Below, piece by piece: positions 10,701 to 26,230 of a stretch of 64,000 nt of DNA. Below the pieces are notes generated by a model. It ran no database searches, was not told the DNA's origin, and saw only the letters and a program-made list of their open reading frames with translations. Location of the stretch: the NCBI GenBank assembly GCA_035771165.1, contig JAWNZC010000354.1, positions 2,301,001 to 2,365,000 on the forward strand, in the 5' to 3' direction. The translations under genes and the position numbers were made by a program. Source of the stretch: Paragorgia papillata (taxonomy: Eukaryota; Cnidaria; Anthozoa; Scleralcyonacea; Coralliidae). Numbering within the stretch: position 1 is the first letter of the stretch; the number at the start of each line of letters is the position of its first letter.

Positions 10701-13700
10701 GTTTTGTATTTTGAAGATCAGTTACACACAAGAAATAAATAAAAAAACAAGTATTGTTACATACTGGAGTGCCTGAATTATGGACAAAAAAGCAACACCA
10801 GATCTCCAAGACTTTCCAAAATCTTTAATTGAAACATCACTGAGTAAGAAAAAAAAGAGACAAAAAATGTAAGAAATATTAAAAAATATAAAATATAGAT
10901 AATATATTAAATAATTTTAAAAAATATAGAAAAATTTTAAAAATAGAAAATAGAAAAGTTTTTAAAATATATAAAAAATATTAAAAATGTATAAAAAACA
11001 AAAACCCAAAAATATTTTAAAAAATATAAAAAATATATAAAAAACATAAAAAGTATATATTAAGTATAAAAAATAAATATAATGAAAGGAATAAACACAG
11101 TATTTTGTTTAACACACCTAGAAGTTTTTTGAATAGCATTCTGACACCACTCCAGTAAGTTTTTTGCAGACTTTTTCCATTTATCTTTCCATTCCACAGA
11201 TTTCTCAATCTAAATTGAAAATGCAGATGTTAACCCCTGGTAAAATATTTTATAAAAAATTACATTATATAAACTACAGCTAGTATGTAAATACTGTATA
11301 TACTACATGCATCAACTGGTTTGTTATTACCTGAAAATGTCTGATAATTGCCCAGATAAGACCAAGAATAATGGTGGGATTTCCATCAACAATGTCAACC
11401 TCATGAACATTGACTAACTTAACCTTCTTTGTAAAACAAAGAAAAGCAAATTAATTTACCAGTAAAAAGAAAACAATTATATTCCTGAAGCACGCAGGTT
11501 TAACTTTCTTAACCCATTCTCAGCTATGGTGACTGAAAGATCTCCTATTAAAAGGGGTGCAAATGGGGGTGGGGTATAATGAGGGGTGGGGTGCAATGAG
11601 GGGTGGGGTACAATGAGGGGAGGGGTGCAATGAGGGGTGGGGTGCAATGAGGGATGGGGTGCAATGAGGGATGGGGTGTAATGAGGGGTGGGGTGCAATG
11701 AGGGGTGGGGTGTAATGAGGGGTGGGGTGCAATGAGGGGTGGGGTGCAATGAGGGGTGGGGTGCAATGAGGGGTGGGGTGCAATGAGGGGTGGGGTGCAA
11801 TGAGGGGTGGGGTGCAATGAGGGGTGGGGTGCAATGAGGGGTGGGGTGCAATGAGGGGTGGGGTGTAATGAGGGGTGGGGGTGCAATGCGAGTGTACAAT
11901 GGGTGTGCCCGGTGCAATGGGGGTGTACCACAGGTGTGCAATAAAAGGTGCAATGGGGGTGGGGGTGGAAATGCAATGGAGGTGGGGTGCAATGGGGAGA
12001 TGAGGTGTAATGGGGGGTAGAGGGTGTAATGGGGGGTGGGGATGTATTGGAAGGGTTAGGGGCGTACTGGAAGGGGTGGAAATGCAATGGCAAGGTTGGG
12101 GTGTAATGGGGGGTGGGTGTGGAGATGCAATGGGGGTGGGGTGCAATAAGGGGTGGGGTGTAATGGGGGTGGGGGTGCAAGGAGAGATGAACAATGGGTG
12201 CAAAATGAGCGGTGCAATGAGAGGTGCTCTAAATTGCAATTACAGCCAAAAAATCACACTGAAAATTAATAGATACTAAAACTTCTTCTGCTTCTAAAAT
12301 TTGCTTCAAAATATTTTTCTAAAATAGCATTAAATTTATTTTACAAAATCAAAATCAAACAATACCTTTTGTAGGCAAAGAAACCTAAGAACATGGCCAA
12401 CATTTTCCAGCATGTGGATTCTCTTATTGCCTGTCTCAATTGTCTAATGAAAAGAAAGTTAAAATTACAAGGAGCATTCAATTTACTTACATTATAAAAA
12501 TTACATATTTCATTACAGACAGGTGTCTATAAAATTAAATTCTGTCTATACTTAAATTTATAATTTCCAAATTATTTTTTTCAAAATTGGGTTTTAAATG
12601 ACTCACCAAAGATTGCTTTGTAAGCTCTTGCAAAAGATATATAAGTTTTTTACCATCCTTTAGATCCTTAAACAAGTCATTCACAGACACAGGAGGCTTG
12701 CACTAAACAATTAAAAACATCATTCAATTTTAAAAAGAATATTATTACTATATAGCTGCAAGTGCACAATGATAATTATACCACAAAAAATGTTAAACTA
12801 TTCTCATTGGGACCAGTGCGCCGCATAATGCCATGCAAGTTGGATTAGATGGCTGTAGTAATTAACCCGCATTCCTGCAAAGCCCAAGCCCAAGGGAATG
12901 CAAGCTGGTATATAGGCAACCGAAAAACCATGCTTTTCACCATTTGCCACGAAGATAGACACACCAAGATTGGATAATTTACATCACACCCACCTCCCCT
13001 CAGCTGTGACACACCCACTTGGCTTCACCACATTCTGCCTTTGGCTGAAAATTATTTGTCCCCAATCTTAATCCCACCTTCAGTCAAAGGCATTGTGTGG
13101 CGGAGGTAGCAGTAAGGATATATTACTAGTCTAATAACACCACCTTATTAATAATCCCCTACAGTACCAGATTACTAGCTGTACAGTACATTCCAGGTTG
13201 TCAGGTTCATAATGTTAACTTATAATGCAACTTTGTACCTTTGACAAATAGAAATTAATCCACTTTGTAAATGTTCTTTTCTGTATTTGTTCATATTTAT
13301 CTGGAGTATAACATTAAAAAACACAAAATTTAATATACAACAAGCAGAGCTAGTCACATTACCAGGGCTAATGGGCCTCAATATATAAAAATAATTTCAA
13401 TAAAATTAAGGGAATTCTCTGACAAAAATTTATAAAATTATAACACTATAACCCTTTCACTCCCAAATACAGAACTTTCTATACTTTATTATTTTACTCT
13501 GTCTAACACCAGACGATTTTAATCATCAATGGGAAAGCTCCCAGAAAGTTGGGAGTGAAAGGGATAAAGAAGATCTCTCAGACAGCCAAGGCAACCATAA
13601 TGGGGTAGCTTATGGCTTGGATCAAACTTACTGTACTTCAGTTTGAAGTTACTTTTTGACAGAAATGTTTAGAAGTTTGTTCCAAAGTTTTCAAGTTCAT

Positions 13701-14546
13701 CCTGAAGTTTGTTTTGAACTTTGCATTTGATTGGCTGCACTTGCAACCAAGTAGCCAATCAAATGCAAAGGTCAAAACAAACTTGCAAATTTTGTAATGA
13801 ACTTGCAAAAATCAAAATGACCAGTTTCTAAATACCTTCTTTGAAAGTAATCTAAAACCGACTGTCATATATCATCAGAAGTACATTTGTTGGAACAACC
13901 TGTTTGCAGGTCTGTATACGTAACAACTTGCGTGTTTTTACGCACATAATTCAAGAGATCACTGGATTTTTGGCAGGTTTACATGTAAATTGTTTAGGGG
14001 TATTTGCACTGAGCACAATCAGCATGCATAGTTACAGCCTACGCAGGCAACAAATTATTTTATTCATTGGTTGTGCGGGAAACATGTCATGTGACTATAA
14101 ATGAACCAATAGCGGACCAAGTTAAGTTAAAATTTCAGCAAAAACCCAGCTAAGCCAAGACCATGATGCAGAGGATTAGCGAATAATAGTACTGTACTAA
14201 TATAATATTTTTTTCTCCTAAATTTTATTATCTAATACATTCCCAACTCCTAAGACATGTCTTTCAAATGTTGGCTATACAATCATAAATTATTGATGAT
14301 TGTATGATATTTATATTCGGAAATAGGACTGCACCATAAACCACATCAAATACTAGTAATTGGTGATATGGTGCCAGATACAAAATTCTGACAGTCGTTT
14401 CCAAAGAGGACATTTGATTATCAAAACATACCTGATAAAGACAGGACTTTTTGAGCAATACAACTGTCAACACAAGGAGATTCATCTTCACGTACACACC
14501 CTTGCAACGTTGTCTTTCCAAGTTGCTCGACGACTCTTCGCGCCAT
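7761..14546 (-). CDS. tandem calponin-homology actin-binding protein (nesprin/calmin-like), N-terminal part
   Basis: Ten minus-strand exons join in frame: 14546-14432 (start ATG), 13300-13239, 12702-12607, 12443-12366, 11426-11331, 11209-11118, 10839-10765, 10259-10144, 9482-8832, 7846-7761. All have GT-AG borders and matching phases, giving about 489 residues. CH1 covers roughly residues 40-148 ([39 protein letters not shown]). CH2 covers about 155-262 ([53 protein letters not shown]). CH2 closely resembles nesprin and calmin. Two CH domains in tandem form an actin-binding module in that family. Exon 9482-8832 then gives a Ser/Thr/Lys/Pro-rich, probably disordered linker of about 200 residues. 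Reading past its AAAG/GTACGA donor would reach a stop at 8779, which could be a short isoform. The downstream end is not certain; the spectrin-like exon at 3142-3303 probably belongs here. A KASH or other C-terminal anchor would lie outside the window. Confidence 0.82.
8010..8316. repeat. dispersed repeat family A, copy 1
   Basis: This ~300-bp repeat starts AACAAATAGATTCCATTTTG, with an internal inverted copy at 8120-8143, and ends CAACCAGGGTATTGTATAA. A second copy lies at 18471-18845. More diverged relatives of its right half lie at 22791-22950 and 29132-29290. It sits in the intron between the last two assigned exons of the CH-domain gene and is a non-autonomous element. Confidence 0.7.
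9602..9963 (+). repeat. polypurine (GAA/GGA) tract
   Basis: About 360 bases of nearly pure purine on the plus strand lie in the CH-gene intron between exons 10259-10144 and 9482-8832, about 120 bp upstream of the 9482 acceptor. Such homopurine tracts can form triplex (H-) DNA. The long frames on both strands (KKRKEEE, SSSSFSF) are composition artefacts. Confidence 0.85.
10408..10653. mobile_element. fold-back MITE
   Basis: Near-complete inverted repeat. The left arm starts TTACAGCTGATTTCACATTA and the right arm ends in TAATGTGAAATCAACTGTAA. The arms meet around CCAATCAGA/TCTGATTGG near 10520-10555. It is intronic and has no coding capacity. Confidence 0.75.
10860..11095. repeat. A-rich low-complexity stretch
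   Basis: Reiterated AAAATATAAAAA-type sequence between CH-gene exons 11209-11118 and 10839-10765. Nothing else is visible in it. Confidence 0.75.
11545..12200 (+). repeat. G-rich 17-bp minisatellite
   Basis: The unit is about GAGGGGTGGGGTGCAAT, repeated about twenty times with little change between 11570 and 11890, then degenerating into GGGGGTGGGG variants up to about 12200. Every unit has two runs of four G on the plus strand, so clusters of four runs suited to G-quadruplex formation occur throughout. It lies in the CH-gene intron between exons 12443-12366 and 11426-11331. The open frames rich in [12 protein letters not shown] are repeat products. Confidence 0.9.
13640..13815. mobile_element. 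fold-back element
   Basis: Inverted halves meet at a CATTTGATTGGCT/AGCCAATCAAATG core (about 13723-13763), flanked by TTTGTTTTGA/TCAAAACAAA. It lies in the first intron of the CH-domain gene. Confidence 0.6.
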
Positions 14547-15497
14547 GCATTAAAAACGTGTTCAAAATTTGTCGTTAAAAGTACTGTTGAAATCTTAAAA
14601 CACTGCTCCTTTTGTTCCATACGCTCTTTTCTTTACATCGATACTACCTGTACAAAGCAAATACATAACAAAAATCAGAACGAAACCGTTTTGCGAAGTA
14701 CAATTCATAATTCCAGGTCGCCATGTGCGGTGTGTTGTTGACAGCAAAGGTCACTATACCTCACCAGAGGTCTACAACCATTTCACGCACAAATTACAAT
14801 CCCTCTTGTGAAAACTTTTACAAACGTATAACGCTTAGAAACCAAGGTATAGAATAAATAAATAAAAGATTAGTCAAAACTCGTCAGTTAATCTCCAAAC
14901 CCACAACAATTAAGTTATTATTTGTCCTCCATATTTTGCTGGAGATATATTTATAATAAACATGAATCTTCTCGCTAATATATTTCTACAACCGTCTTTA
15001 AACGGCTATAAATATTAAAATAAATAGCTCAAGTTGCCACAGTAGTGAGCTTTTTTGGAAGACTTTATAAACTAGATACTCCACCGTGGTCTAAATTTAA
15101 CACTTTTCCAACCATTAGGTATAATTATTTACCGCAAAAGTCAAAACTTATCGTAACACTCAAAGATTAAAATATGCACACTTTACAAAGTATACCTGTT
15201 GAAAACGTCCCTGTTGTTCATTCGTAGAATTCTTACGAAATCCTAGACAAGCTTTTGGAATTCCACTTTCTATTCATGGAGATAGCCATATATAATATTT
15301 TATTATTTTTAAATACCTCAACAATCAACACCGGCGTCAATAATATGCACAAGCACAAAATGGTTGGTAGGCTGCGTTGATTGGTCAGTTCGTTGATTTA
15401 ATATTCCATGGTAATATTAGAATATCTGCATATTTGACTTGACTGCATAATCATATTTAATACTTGTATCAAATGGTGCATTTTTTTATGCTTTCGA

Positions 15498-15650
15498 GTA
15501 AAAACCCGCTAACAAGAACCTACATTTTACCAAATCAGCCTGGGGTAGGTTCTTATATTCTAATTATATGTTCTTATATAAATAAATTCTTAATTTCAGC
15601 CAGCCTGAGGTTCTTATAGTTGAAGGTTCTTGTTAGCGGGTTTTTACTGT
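15498..15650. mobile_element. fold-back MITE
   Basis: The left arm starts AGTAAAAACCCGCTAACAAG and the right arm ends in the exact inverted form. Arms of about 65 bp (ACAAGAACCT ... AGGTTCTTGT) surround an AT-rich centre. A degraded relative with GGTTCTT/AAGAACC and TTTTTTACTGTA lies at about 8365-8480. Confidence 0.75.
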
Positions 15651-15967
15651 AATAATTATCAGATACAGTATCAATGTAATATTAGATATACCGGTACAGT
15701 ACATTTGGGCCAAAGGAAATTTTGCAGCACTTAATTAAGCCACAAAGGCTTTCAAATGAATATGTACAGTACAGAGTTCTGTTACAGACTAAATAAAATT
15801 TCCATTATTGCTTATCTATTGTTGGTGGATTTCAGAGGCCATGTTCAATGAAACATTCAAGTCAGTAAGTCACATATAATAGCTTTACACTACAGTACCT
15901 TCAGATCTGATTTGTTTAAACTTTTTTTTTATCCTGCATCAGCAGACTAGCCATTTGGAGAACCGAG

Positions 15968-16251
15968 AGCTATCATTACCTTCAAATTATGAAGCTTAAC
16001 CACTATTAAAACCACCATCTGATTGGACAACCTTTTAAAACGAATCCTCACCCCCATACCACCCCCCGGTAATCACACCCCCCGGAAACCCTAAACCTAA
16101 TCACAACCCTCCGGAAAAATGTGCCTCCTCTCAGACCCCGACCACAACACCCCTATAGGATTTTTAGCTTTATGTGTTCAAGATTAACATCCCGCATGTG
16201 GGATGGTTATATTAGATGGTTAAGCTTCATATTTTGTAACCGATGATACCT
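15968..16251. mobile_element. TIR element family B, copy 1
   Basis: The element has ends (AG)CTATCATTACC / GATGATACCT. Inside, the ends continue as ATTATGAAGCTTAACCA and TGGTTAAGCTTCATA, so the inverted ends are about 35 bp. The interior is C-rich (CCCCCATACCACCCCCCGG). GAACCGA stands directly on each side as a target duplication. A second copy is at 33533-33810. Confidence 0.8.
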
Positions 16252-17206
16252 CGAACCGAGGGACTTTCCAGTCAACCACTCAATCTGTATAGGCCATTGG
16301 GTAGGTTCAGAGTAAAGAAAAAATTAAACTAGGCAAGTCCTGAAATTCATATCACCTGTTATGACAGGGTAAACCAGAGTCCCTGCTCTTGTTTGTGACA
16401 AGCTGCACGCATGCATTATTTTGAAATAATATTTTAATACCATTTGCATGTTTTATTGTTTTGTGGCATATTACCACTCTATATATTAATACAATATCTT
16501 CTCATTTGACATGCTTGTGGATGAATCTGTATATTACATTCTTTTCTTAAAAATAGAACTTTGTGCACTCACACATGAAGGGACTTCCAATTCATTCATG
16601 ACTAATTAGTTAAGAAACTACTTAAAAATTATGAAACAGTATTAATTTTGTAATATTCAAGTTTGATATGTAACAAGACACTTATTTTAATTTAAAGGGT
16701 TTATGCAGCAAAAAAATAAGTTTGGGAGGGACTCTCTTTTTTACAAGAACTTTTGAAGTTATAAAGATTGATGTTTGCAGCTCTTCCATATCTCACTTTG
16801 TTCCTTAGATATCGAAATTTGCATGATATGCAAATGACATCACTTAGACTGTTACACTCTATAATGACTTGTTGGAAAATCATGTCTATTCTTCCAATAA
16901 TTCAAGTAGATCTGCATAAGCCCTAATTAAGGCGGACCTTGTGAAAACTATGCATGTTTTGGCATCAGTTGGCCAGCAGCCACAAAATACCATTTCTTTT
17001 AGTGCCACTAAAAGAATTATTAATACTGAAGGCATGCATTTGGGTTTCTACTATATCCACACAAAAAATATTGAAATGGCCAAACTTCCTATAGAAAAAA
17101 TGTTAGAATTTAGTTTAAAAAAATCAATTGGATTATTACTATGTGTACAGTGTTTAGGCGTTGTTTACCAGTTAATGTTTTAATGTTGTGTCTGTCCACT
17201 TGTTCT

Positions 17207-21840
<4,634 letters not shown>

Positions 21841-22479
21841 TCACTTTTTTTACTCATACAACACCGTACATCAACAACCTTGCTACATTACAAACGATAT
21901 AGAATCGTGTAGCAGTTGCTATGAACTGTCATTGTATATTTCCGTGTCATATCTTCGATCGCAATCCCATCGCATTTATAAATATTGTGTATAAGCTTAT
22001 GCTCAAGAGTCTGGGAACGAGTGTTGGAGCGTGACGTAGTCATTAATTTAAATACCAAGCTACAATTTTTAATTAATTTAGATGCCAAGCTACAATTAAA
22101 TCTAGCCTTGCTGGCAAACCGAAATTTACTAAATCTAAAAGTATTGGGCACAAAGATACAAAACTGCCTCAGAACGGTGATTTGTCTATAATCAATTCAA
22201 ATACATATATTCAATGTGAGCTATAACAGATTGTTAAATCTTAATTCTTTGAAAACTTATCTATATTCTAACAGAATATTATATTCTTATTTTATTATAT
22301 TCTTATTATATTCTTTTCTATATTCTGCTTGGCATTCTACAGTAACAAGTCAACAACTACAGTAACAATATTACAATGACAACAACAAACATTCAACTTT
22401 TTTAGAATATCCAAAATGTTGTCATCATCATCACCATCAAACCATTTCTCCCCTCAAGGGGGGGGGGGCAGGGTGTCTC

Positions 22480-22725
22480 GTTTCTGCTCTCCACAACTAT
22501 CAACCATCTTCAGATCAACCACTTTTCCATCATCCCTGATGTAGTCCATCCATTTCTTTTGTGGCCTCCATCGTTTAATTCCATCTGCCTGTTTCCATGT
22601 ACTCAGATGCCCATTGCACAAACCCATCCTCTTCCCTTCTCTTCACGTGGCCAAACCATCTCAGTTGGCTCTCTCGAATCTTCTCTCTCAGCACAGTTAC
22701 ACCCACATCACTTCTTACATCCTAA
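22480..22725 (-). pseudogene. non-LTR retrotransposon reverse-transcriptase C-terminal fragment
   Basis: The minus strand, with frameshifts, reads RESQLRWFGHVKRREED, then a Trp-rich KKWMDYIRDD-like stretch. This is the typical tail of RTE/L2-type non-LTR retrotransposon ORF2. Stops and frame changes make it dead. A second, shorter copy lies at 28945-29080, also downstream of a UGT, so the fragment was there before the segmental duplication. Confidence 0.65.
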
Positions 22726-22790
22726 TTTACATTAAATTTTTGTAAAAAAAAAGCCTTGTTGCCGTGGTCTGCACATGGAAAGAACAAAAA

Positions 22791-22950
22791 AAAGCAAAGG
22801 TTTATTATTGAAACTGTTCTGGGATTTTGGTAAAAGAGAGTAAACATAAACAAGTCAGTTGATATGAATTGAAGGCCAGTTCTGGTCCATGCATCTGTCC
22901 TTTAATACATCATAGGCAATAACCAAAAAGGAGACCAGGTTATAAAATAA
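22791..22950. repeat. diverged family A repeat, copy 3
   Basis: Shares GGGATTTTGG, AAACAAGTCAGTTGAT, CTGTCCTTTAATA and GGCAATAACCAA with the right half of the 8010 and 18471 copies. The same piece occurs at 29132-29290 next to UGT2, as part of the segmental duplication. Confidence 0.6.
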
Positions 22951-23174
22951 TTAGATAAACTGTACATGTAAATGCCTGAAAGTCAATTTACATTAAAAAA
23001 GGTTTATTTATATTACTAGGTTGTCTAAAGTAAATTTATTTATTTATTTATTTACAAATTCACCAAAGGCTGGTGTCTAATGATACTAACAGATGCACAC
23101 CTGCAAAAGATTAATGCAATGGCATTTTGGGCATACAATTTTATAAGTTCTTATATTTTGCCCAACATCAAATA

Positions 23175-24746
23175 TTAAGTCTGCTTTTCTTTGGTTGAAC
23201 CTGTTTTCCTTTGACAGATCCAGCAGCAAAGAAGTACAAACATAAAAATAAATACAAAAACTAAAACAAAGAGAAAAACAAACACATCAAGCATATACAA
23301 CTGGTATTCTGGTAAGTCCAATGCTTCACTGGTTAAGTGAGGTGCACCATCGTGTCGTAATGCATACTCAATCCAATCAGCACCTTCTTCACTTGGAGAT
23401 TGCTTTCTATCTTTCATCAATGATGCAATATTTTTAATATTCTCCTTGAACAGTTTGTTGTTTAAAACTTGTTGGACTGCATTCATCAGATCTTTTGGTT
23501 TCATTGAATTCTTATCCAAACTGATACCAAGTCCTTTGAGCTTTACAATAACTGCTTGTCTCTGCTGGTCACCAAACAATGGTACTGCCACCATAGGTAC
23601 ACTGTGGTATACACTTTCCAGAAAACTATTCAGTCCACCATGAGTGATAAACACCTTTGTCGATGGATGTCCCAGGACATCATTTTGTGGAATCCATGGC
23701 ACTATCTTTATGTTGCTCCCAATGTTACTAGGCATATCTCCAGAATGTTTCCACAAAACAGCAACAGACAATTGACTCAATCCATCTGCAATAACTTGGA
23801 CAAGTCCTGGACGATACTTTGATAAAGTTGTACCAAAAGATACAAATACTACTTTGTCGTTCTTCATCATAAACTTGTTTAAATCATCTGGTAGGTCTTG
23901 AGGAAGTTCTGGCAAAATCGGGCCAATTACTTTAATATTGGCACCTAGGGGACGTGGATATTCAAGTGCAAAATCGTGAGGAATCAGGCCAATACCACGC
24001 GTCCTCCAAGCATCAGCTGCATTTGTGTACCTGGAGTTAGCACTTGCATACCTTTGCCAGAGAGCTTCAGAAGGTAAACTCTTATATGCTTTCTGTGAAA
24101 ATGTATACACCAGGAAACTTATCAGTCGATTTGTAAATGAAAACTTACTAGTGTCATCAAAATCTGATGAAGTTTCGAGTGTCAGATAGATTGGTGGCTG
24201 AGGAATGCCAAATAAGTAGGAACCAAAAGATCCAGCAAATCCCAAAGGACTAACATCAACACGTGTGGCATTCAACATATCAACGAAAATAAAACAACAG
24301 ACGTTAGTGTTGTCACAGATGACCAAGTCAACAGATTTCTGAAGTTCCGCTATCAAAGATTTATCCTTGAAAAGATCTTCACAGAATTTTTCGGACATGA
24401 TGAGAACCTCATCCACATAAGTTGCTATTTTAAAAGACCCAGAAATGCTCGCAAGTTCACCTATTTTCACGAAGCTTAAAGTAGAATGTTCAATATCTTC
24501 ATTAGTCACCGACGTGTTGAATATTTTTATGTCGATATCATTGTAGGTTTCCCTGGCACAGTTAGGTAAGATTTGAGTGTACTTGTGTCCTCTCCCCTGC
24601 AGTTCTCTGCCGAGCTTCCACAGCACTCGATGATGGCTTATGTAATCCAAGTTTGGCCAACCAACTATGTGACCACACGATGCAGGTTGCAAACTTAGGA
24701 AAAAGGACCAGACACAGCATAGAAAAAACATCAGTATCAGATTCAT
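23175..24746 (-). CDS. UDP-glycosyltransferase, copy 1
   Basis: Intronless 523-residue protein from ATG at 24746 (a second in-frame ATG at 24731 gives 518). In this family the enzyme moves a sugar from a UDP-sugar to small lipophilic acceptors on the lumenal face of the ER. A hydrophobic signal peptide covers about residues 1-24. The likely catalytic His is H38 in YISHHRVLWKLGREL, then RGHKYT. The donor-binding signature runs from W351 (WIPQNDVLGHPSTKVFITHG) to D393-Q394, with HGGLNSF at 369-375. One membrane helix spans about 487-511, followed by a short basic tail that ends KEKQT, which fits the KXKXX dilysine ER-retrieval signal. Length and layout are those of animal UGTs. The open frame reaches up to 24851 but has no ATG there and runs into transposon sequence. 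Paralogue: 29622-31178. Confidence 0.93.
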   Translation of the reverse strand: MNLILMFFLCCVWSFFLSLQPASCGHIVGWPNLDYISHHRVLWKLGRELQGRGHKYTQILPNCARETYNDIDIKIFNTSVTNEDIEHSTLSFVKIGELASISGSFKIATYVDEVLIMSEKFCEDLFKDKSLIAELQKSVDLVICDNTNVCCFIFVDMLNATRVDVSPLGFAGSFGSYLFGIPQPPIYLTLETSSDFDDTSKFSFTNRLISFLVYTFSQKAYKSLPSEALWQRYASANSRYTNAADAWRTRGIGLIPHDFALEYPRPLGANIKVIGPILPELPQDLPDDLNKFMMKNDKVVFVSFGTTLSKYRPGLVQVIADGLSQLSVAVLWKHSGDMPSNIGSNIKIVPWIPQNDVLGHPSTKVFITHGGLNSFLESVYHSVPMVAVPLFGDQQRQAVIVKLKGLGISLDKNSMKPKDLMNAVQQVLNNKLFKENIKNIASLMKDRKQSPSEEGADWIEYALRHDGAPHLTSEALDLPEYQLYMLDVFVFLFVLVFVFIFMFVLLCCWICQRKTGSTKEKQT

Positions 24747-24801
24747 AGTAAACACTAAACACCAGTAAATACAAAATCTTCCAGAAAAACAGTGAAATCT
24801 T

Positions 24802-26201
24802 CCAGACCCTTCGTATACGGTCCTACGTACTAATGTATGAGTCAATTCCAACTGCGATCATCCCCCCCCGGGCAAACCCCCGGGAATTTGACTTTTCCGA
24901 AAAATTTTGGTATGCGGACCGAAAACACAGTCAAATGCCCCACCGTCTGGGACTGTCAAGGCTCTATTAAAAGATTTTGTTTGAAATATTTCATACATAG
25001 ACAACAAAAAATTCACTACCATGAAGTTTCAACGTCCTTCTTTGCATCCCAGACTTTAAACAACGGCATTTTCAAATGTTCACGTGGAATATCGACAGAA
25101 AAGATCATGCAGAATGAAGATATGGCTAGAACGAGGAGATTTTTTAACGTGCAACCGCTGACCAACTCTTTTCAATAGTCAAATGCCCGACCGGGTGGGA
25201 TTGCTTTACGTCAAATTCCCGCCTATACGGAGCTCACCTTGGGTCAAATGCCCGGGGTTTGCCCGGGGGGGGGGGATGATCGCAGTTGGATTTGACTCGT
25301 ACATAATCACTGCCCGGGACTGCCCGAGACTACCCGGGAATATAAAATGACTGCCCGAGACCTACTAATAACTCGTTCCTTTATCCAGTAATTAATTATT
25401 TTTTTATAGATAATGTTGTTTATTAACCATATGTTTATAAAGAGAAACAAGATGGCAAGGCTGTCAACAGACTAGTAGTCTACTGTTGAGTTCAGATTTT
25501 CTTTGCTCTCTAATTTTTCGATTTGATTTTAGTTAAATATATAAGTATTATAAAACACGAGTGTTACGCGTCTGTAAATATTTTCATGATTAATCTAACA
25601 CTACTAAAGTCAACACAAAGTTGACTCCAATGACTCGAGTTTGAAATAAACCTCGGTTTTCGTGTTTGGCATACTCTGAAAAAGGCACTATTTCAGCACG
25701 GGTTTTTCTCCGAAACACTGTTTCAAACTGTTTCAAAATTAGAAAATCAAATACATTAATCATTGCCGACTGCGATTAACATTTCAATGGCGCTGTGGGA
25801 GACATTTCAGACTCGAGCTTCGCTCTTGGGCTATAAATCGAAGGGGAAAAATCTCGTATTTATTCACCTTATATAAAAATACATATATACATTGCATGTA
25901 TACAGTATTTAGTATAAGTACAGTATTTCGAAACATCAGTATTTCGTTCCTCGAATACGGCAAATCACAAACGGAGCTTTCAGTCGCAACATACAAATTG
26001 TCCTAACTTCTGACGGCTAACTGCTGATTTCGAACTGCAGTTTGCGGTGTGCCGTAAATGTGGATCTATTCTTTATTATATAAGGCCTCTAATATAGATG
26101 TATACCGTCTCTGGCAGTAATATACCGTCTCGGGCGGTCATTTTTTACTCCCGGGCAGTCTCGGGCAGTAATTAGTAGGACCCTTCGTATAGAACGTCTG
26201 G
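24802..26201. mobile_element. composite DNA-transposon insertion upstream of UGT1
   Basis: The segment has inverted ends (GGTCCTACGTACTAAT on the left; ATTAGTAGGACC on the right). It is flanked by ACCCTTCGTATA in direct orientation at about 24807 and 26179. A second pair of inverted segments rich in CTGCCCGAGACTGCCCGGG lies at 25310-25370 and 26105-26170. The matching flank of UGT2 (35560-35575) shares CTTCCAGACCCT and then diverges, so this insertion is missing there. Another TIR element (24839-25298) is nested near its left end. The rest of the interior (25370-26100) has no gene. Confidence 0.65.
24839..25298. mobile_element. nested TIR element with GC-rich 54-bp ends
   Basis: The ends start GAGTCAATTCCAACTGCGAT and GAGTCAAATCCAACTGCGAT (right end reverse-complemented). 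Each continues through a run of C and CGGGCAAACCCCGGG to about 54 bp. The interior has a 113-residue frame with no family resemblance. Left end is about 90 bp upstream of the UGT1 start codon. Confidence 0.8.
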
Positions 26202-26230
26202 ATAATTTGTGAAAAGATATCACGTGCCGA

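Larger units (their letters stand above)
14547..17206. other. intergenic region upstream of the CH gene and downstream of PAK
   Basis: I see no gene. It contains a fold-back element (15498-15650) and a TIR element (15968-16251). It should include the promoter and 5' UTR of the CH-domain gene on the right of 14546, but no core promoter motif stands out. Confidence 0.5.

Noticed and set aside
11477..12239. 171-239 residue Pro/His/Thr-rich frames
   Set aside because: All three minus frames stay open because the 17-bp minisatellite lacks stops; it lies in an intron of the CH gene.
14264..14620. 118-residue minus-strand frame starting MEQKEQ as first exon of the CH gene
   Set aside because: Its phase at the 14432 donor does not fit the next exon at 13300; the other frame from ATG 14546 ends in phase 1 and completes an Asp codon in frame with CH1.
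24747..24851. N-terminal extension of UGT1
   Set aside because: The frame is open but its first codon is TTG and it lies in transposon-derived sequence; the ATG at 24746 directly begins a signal peptide.
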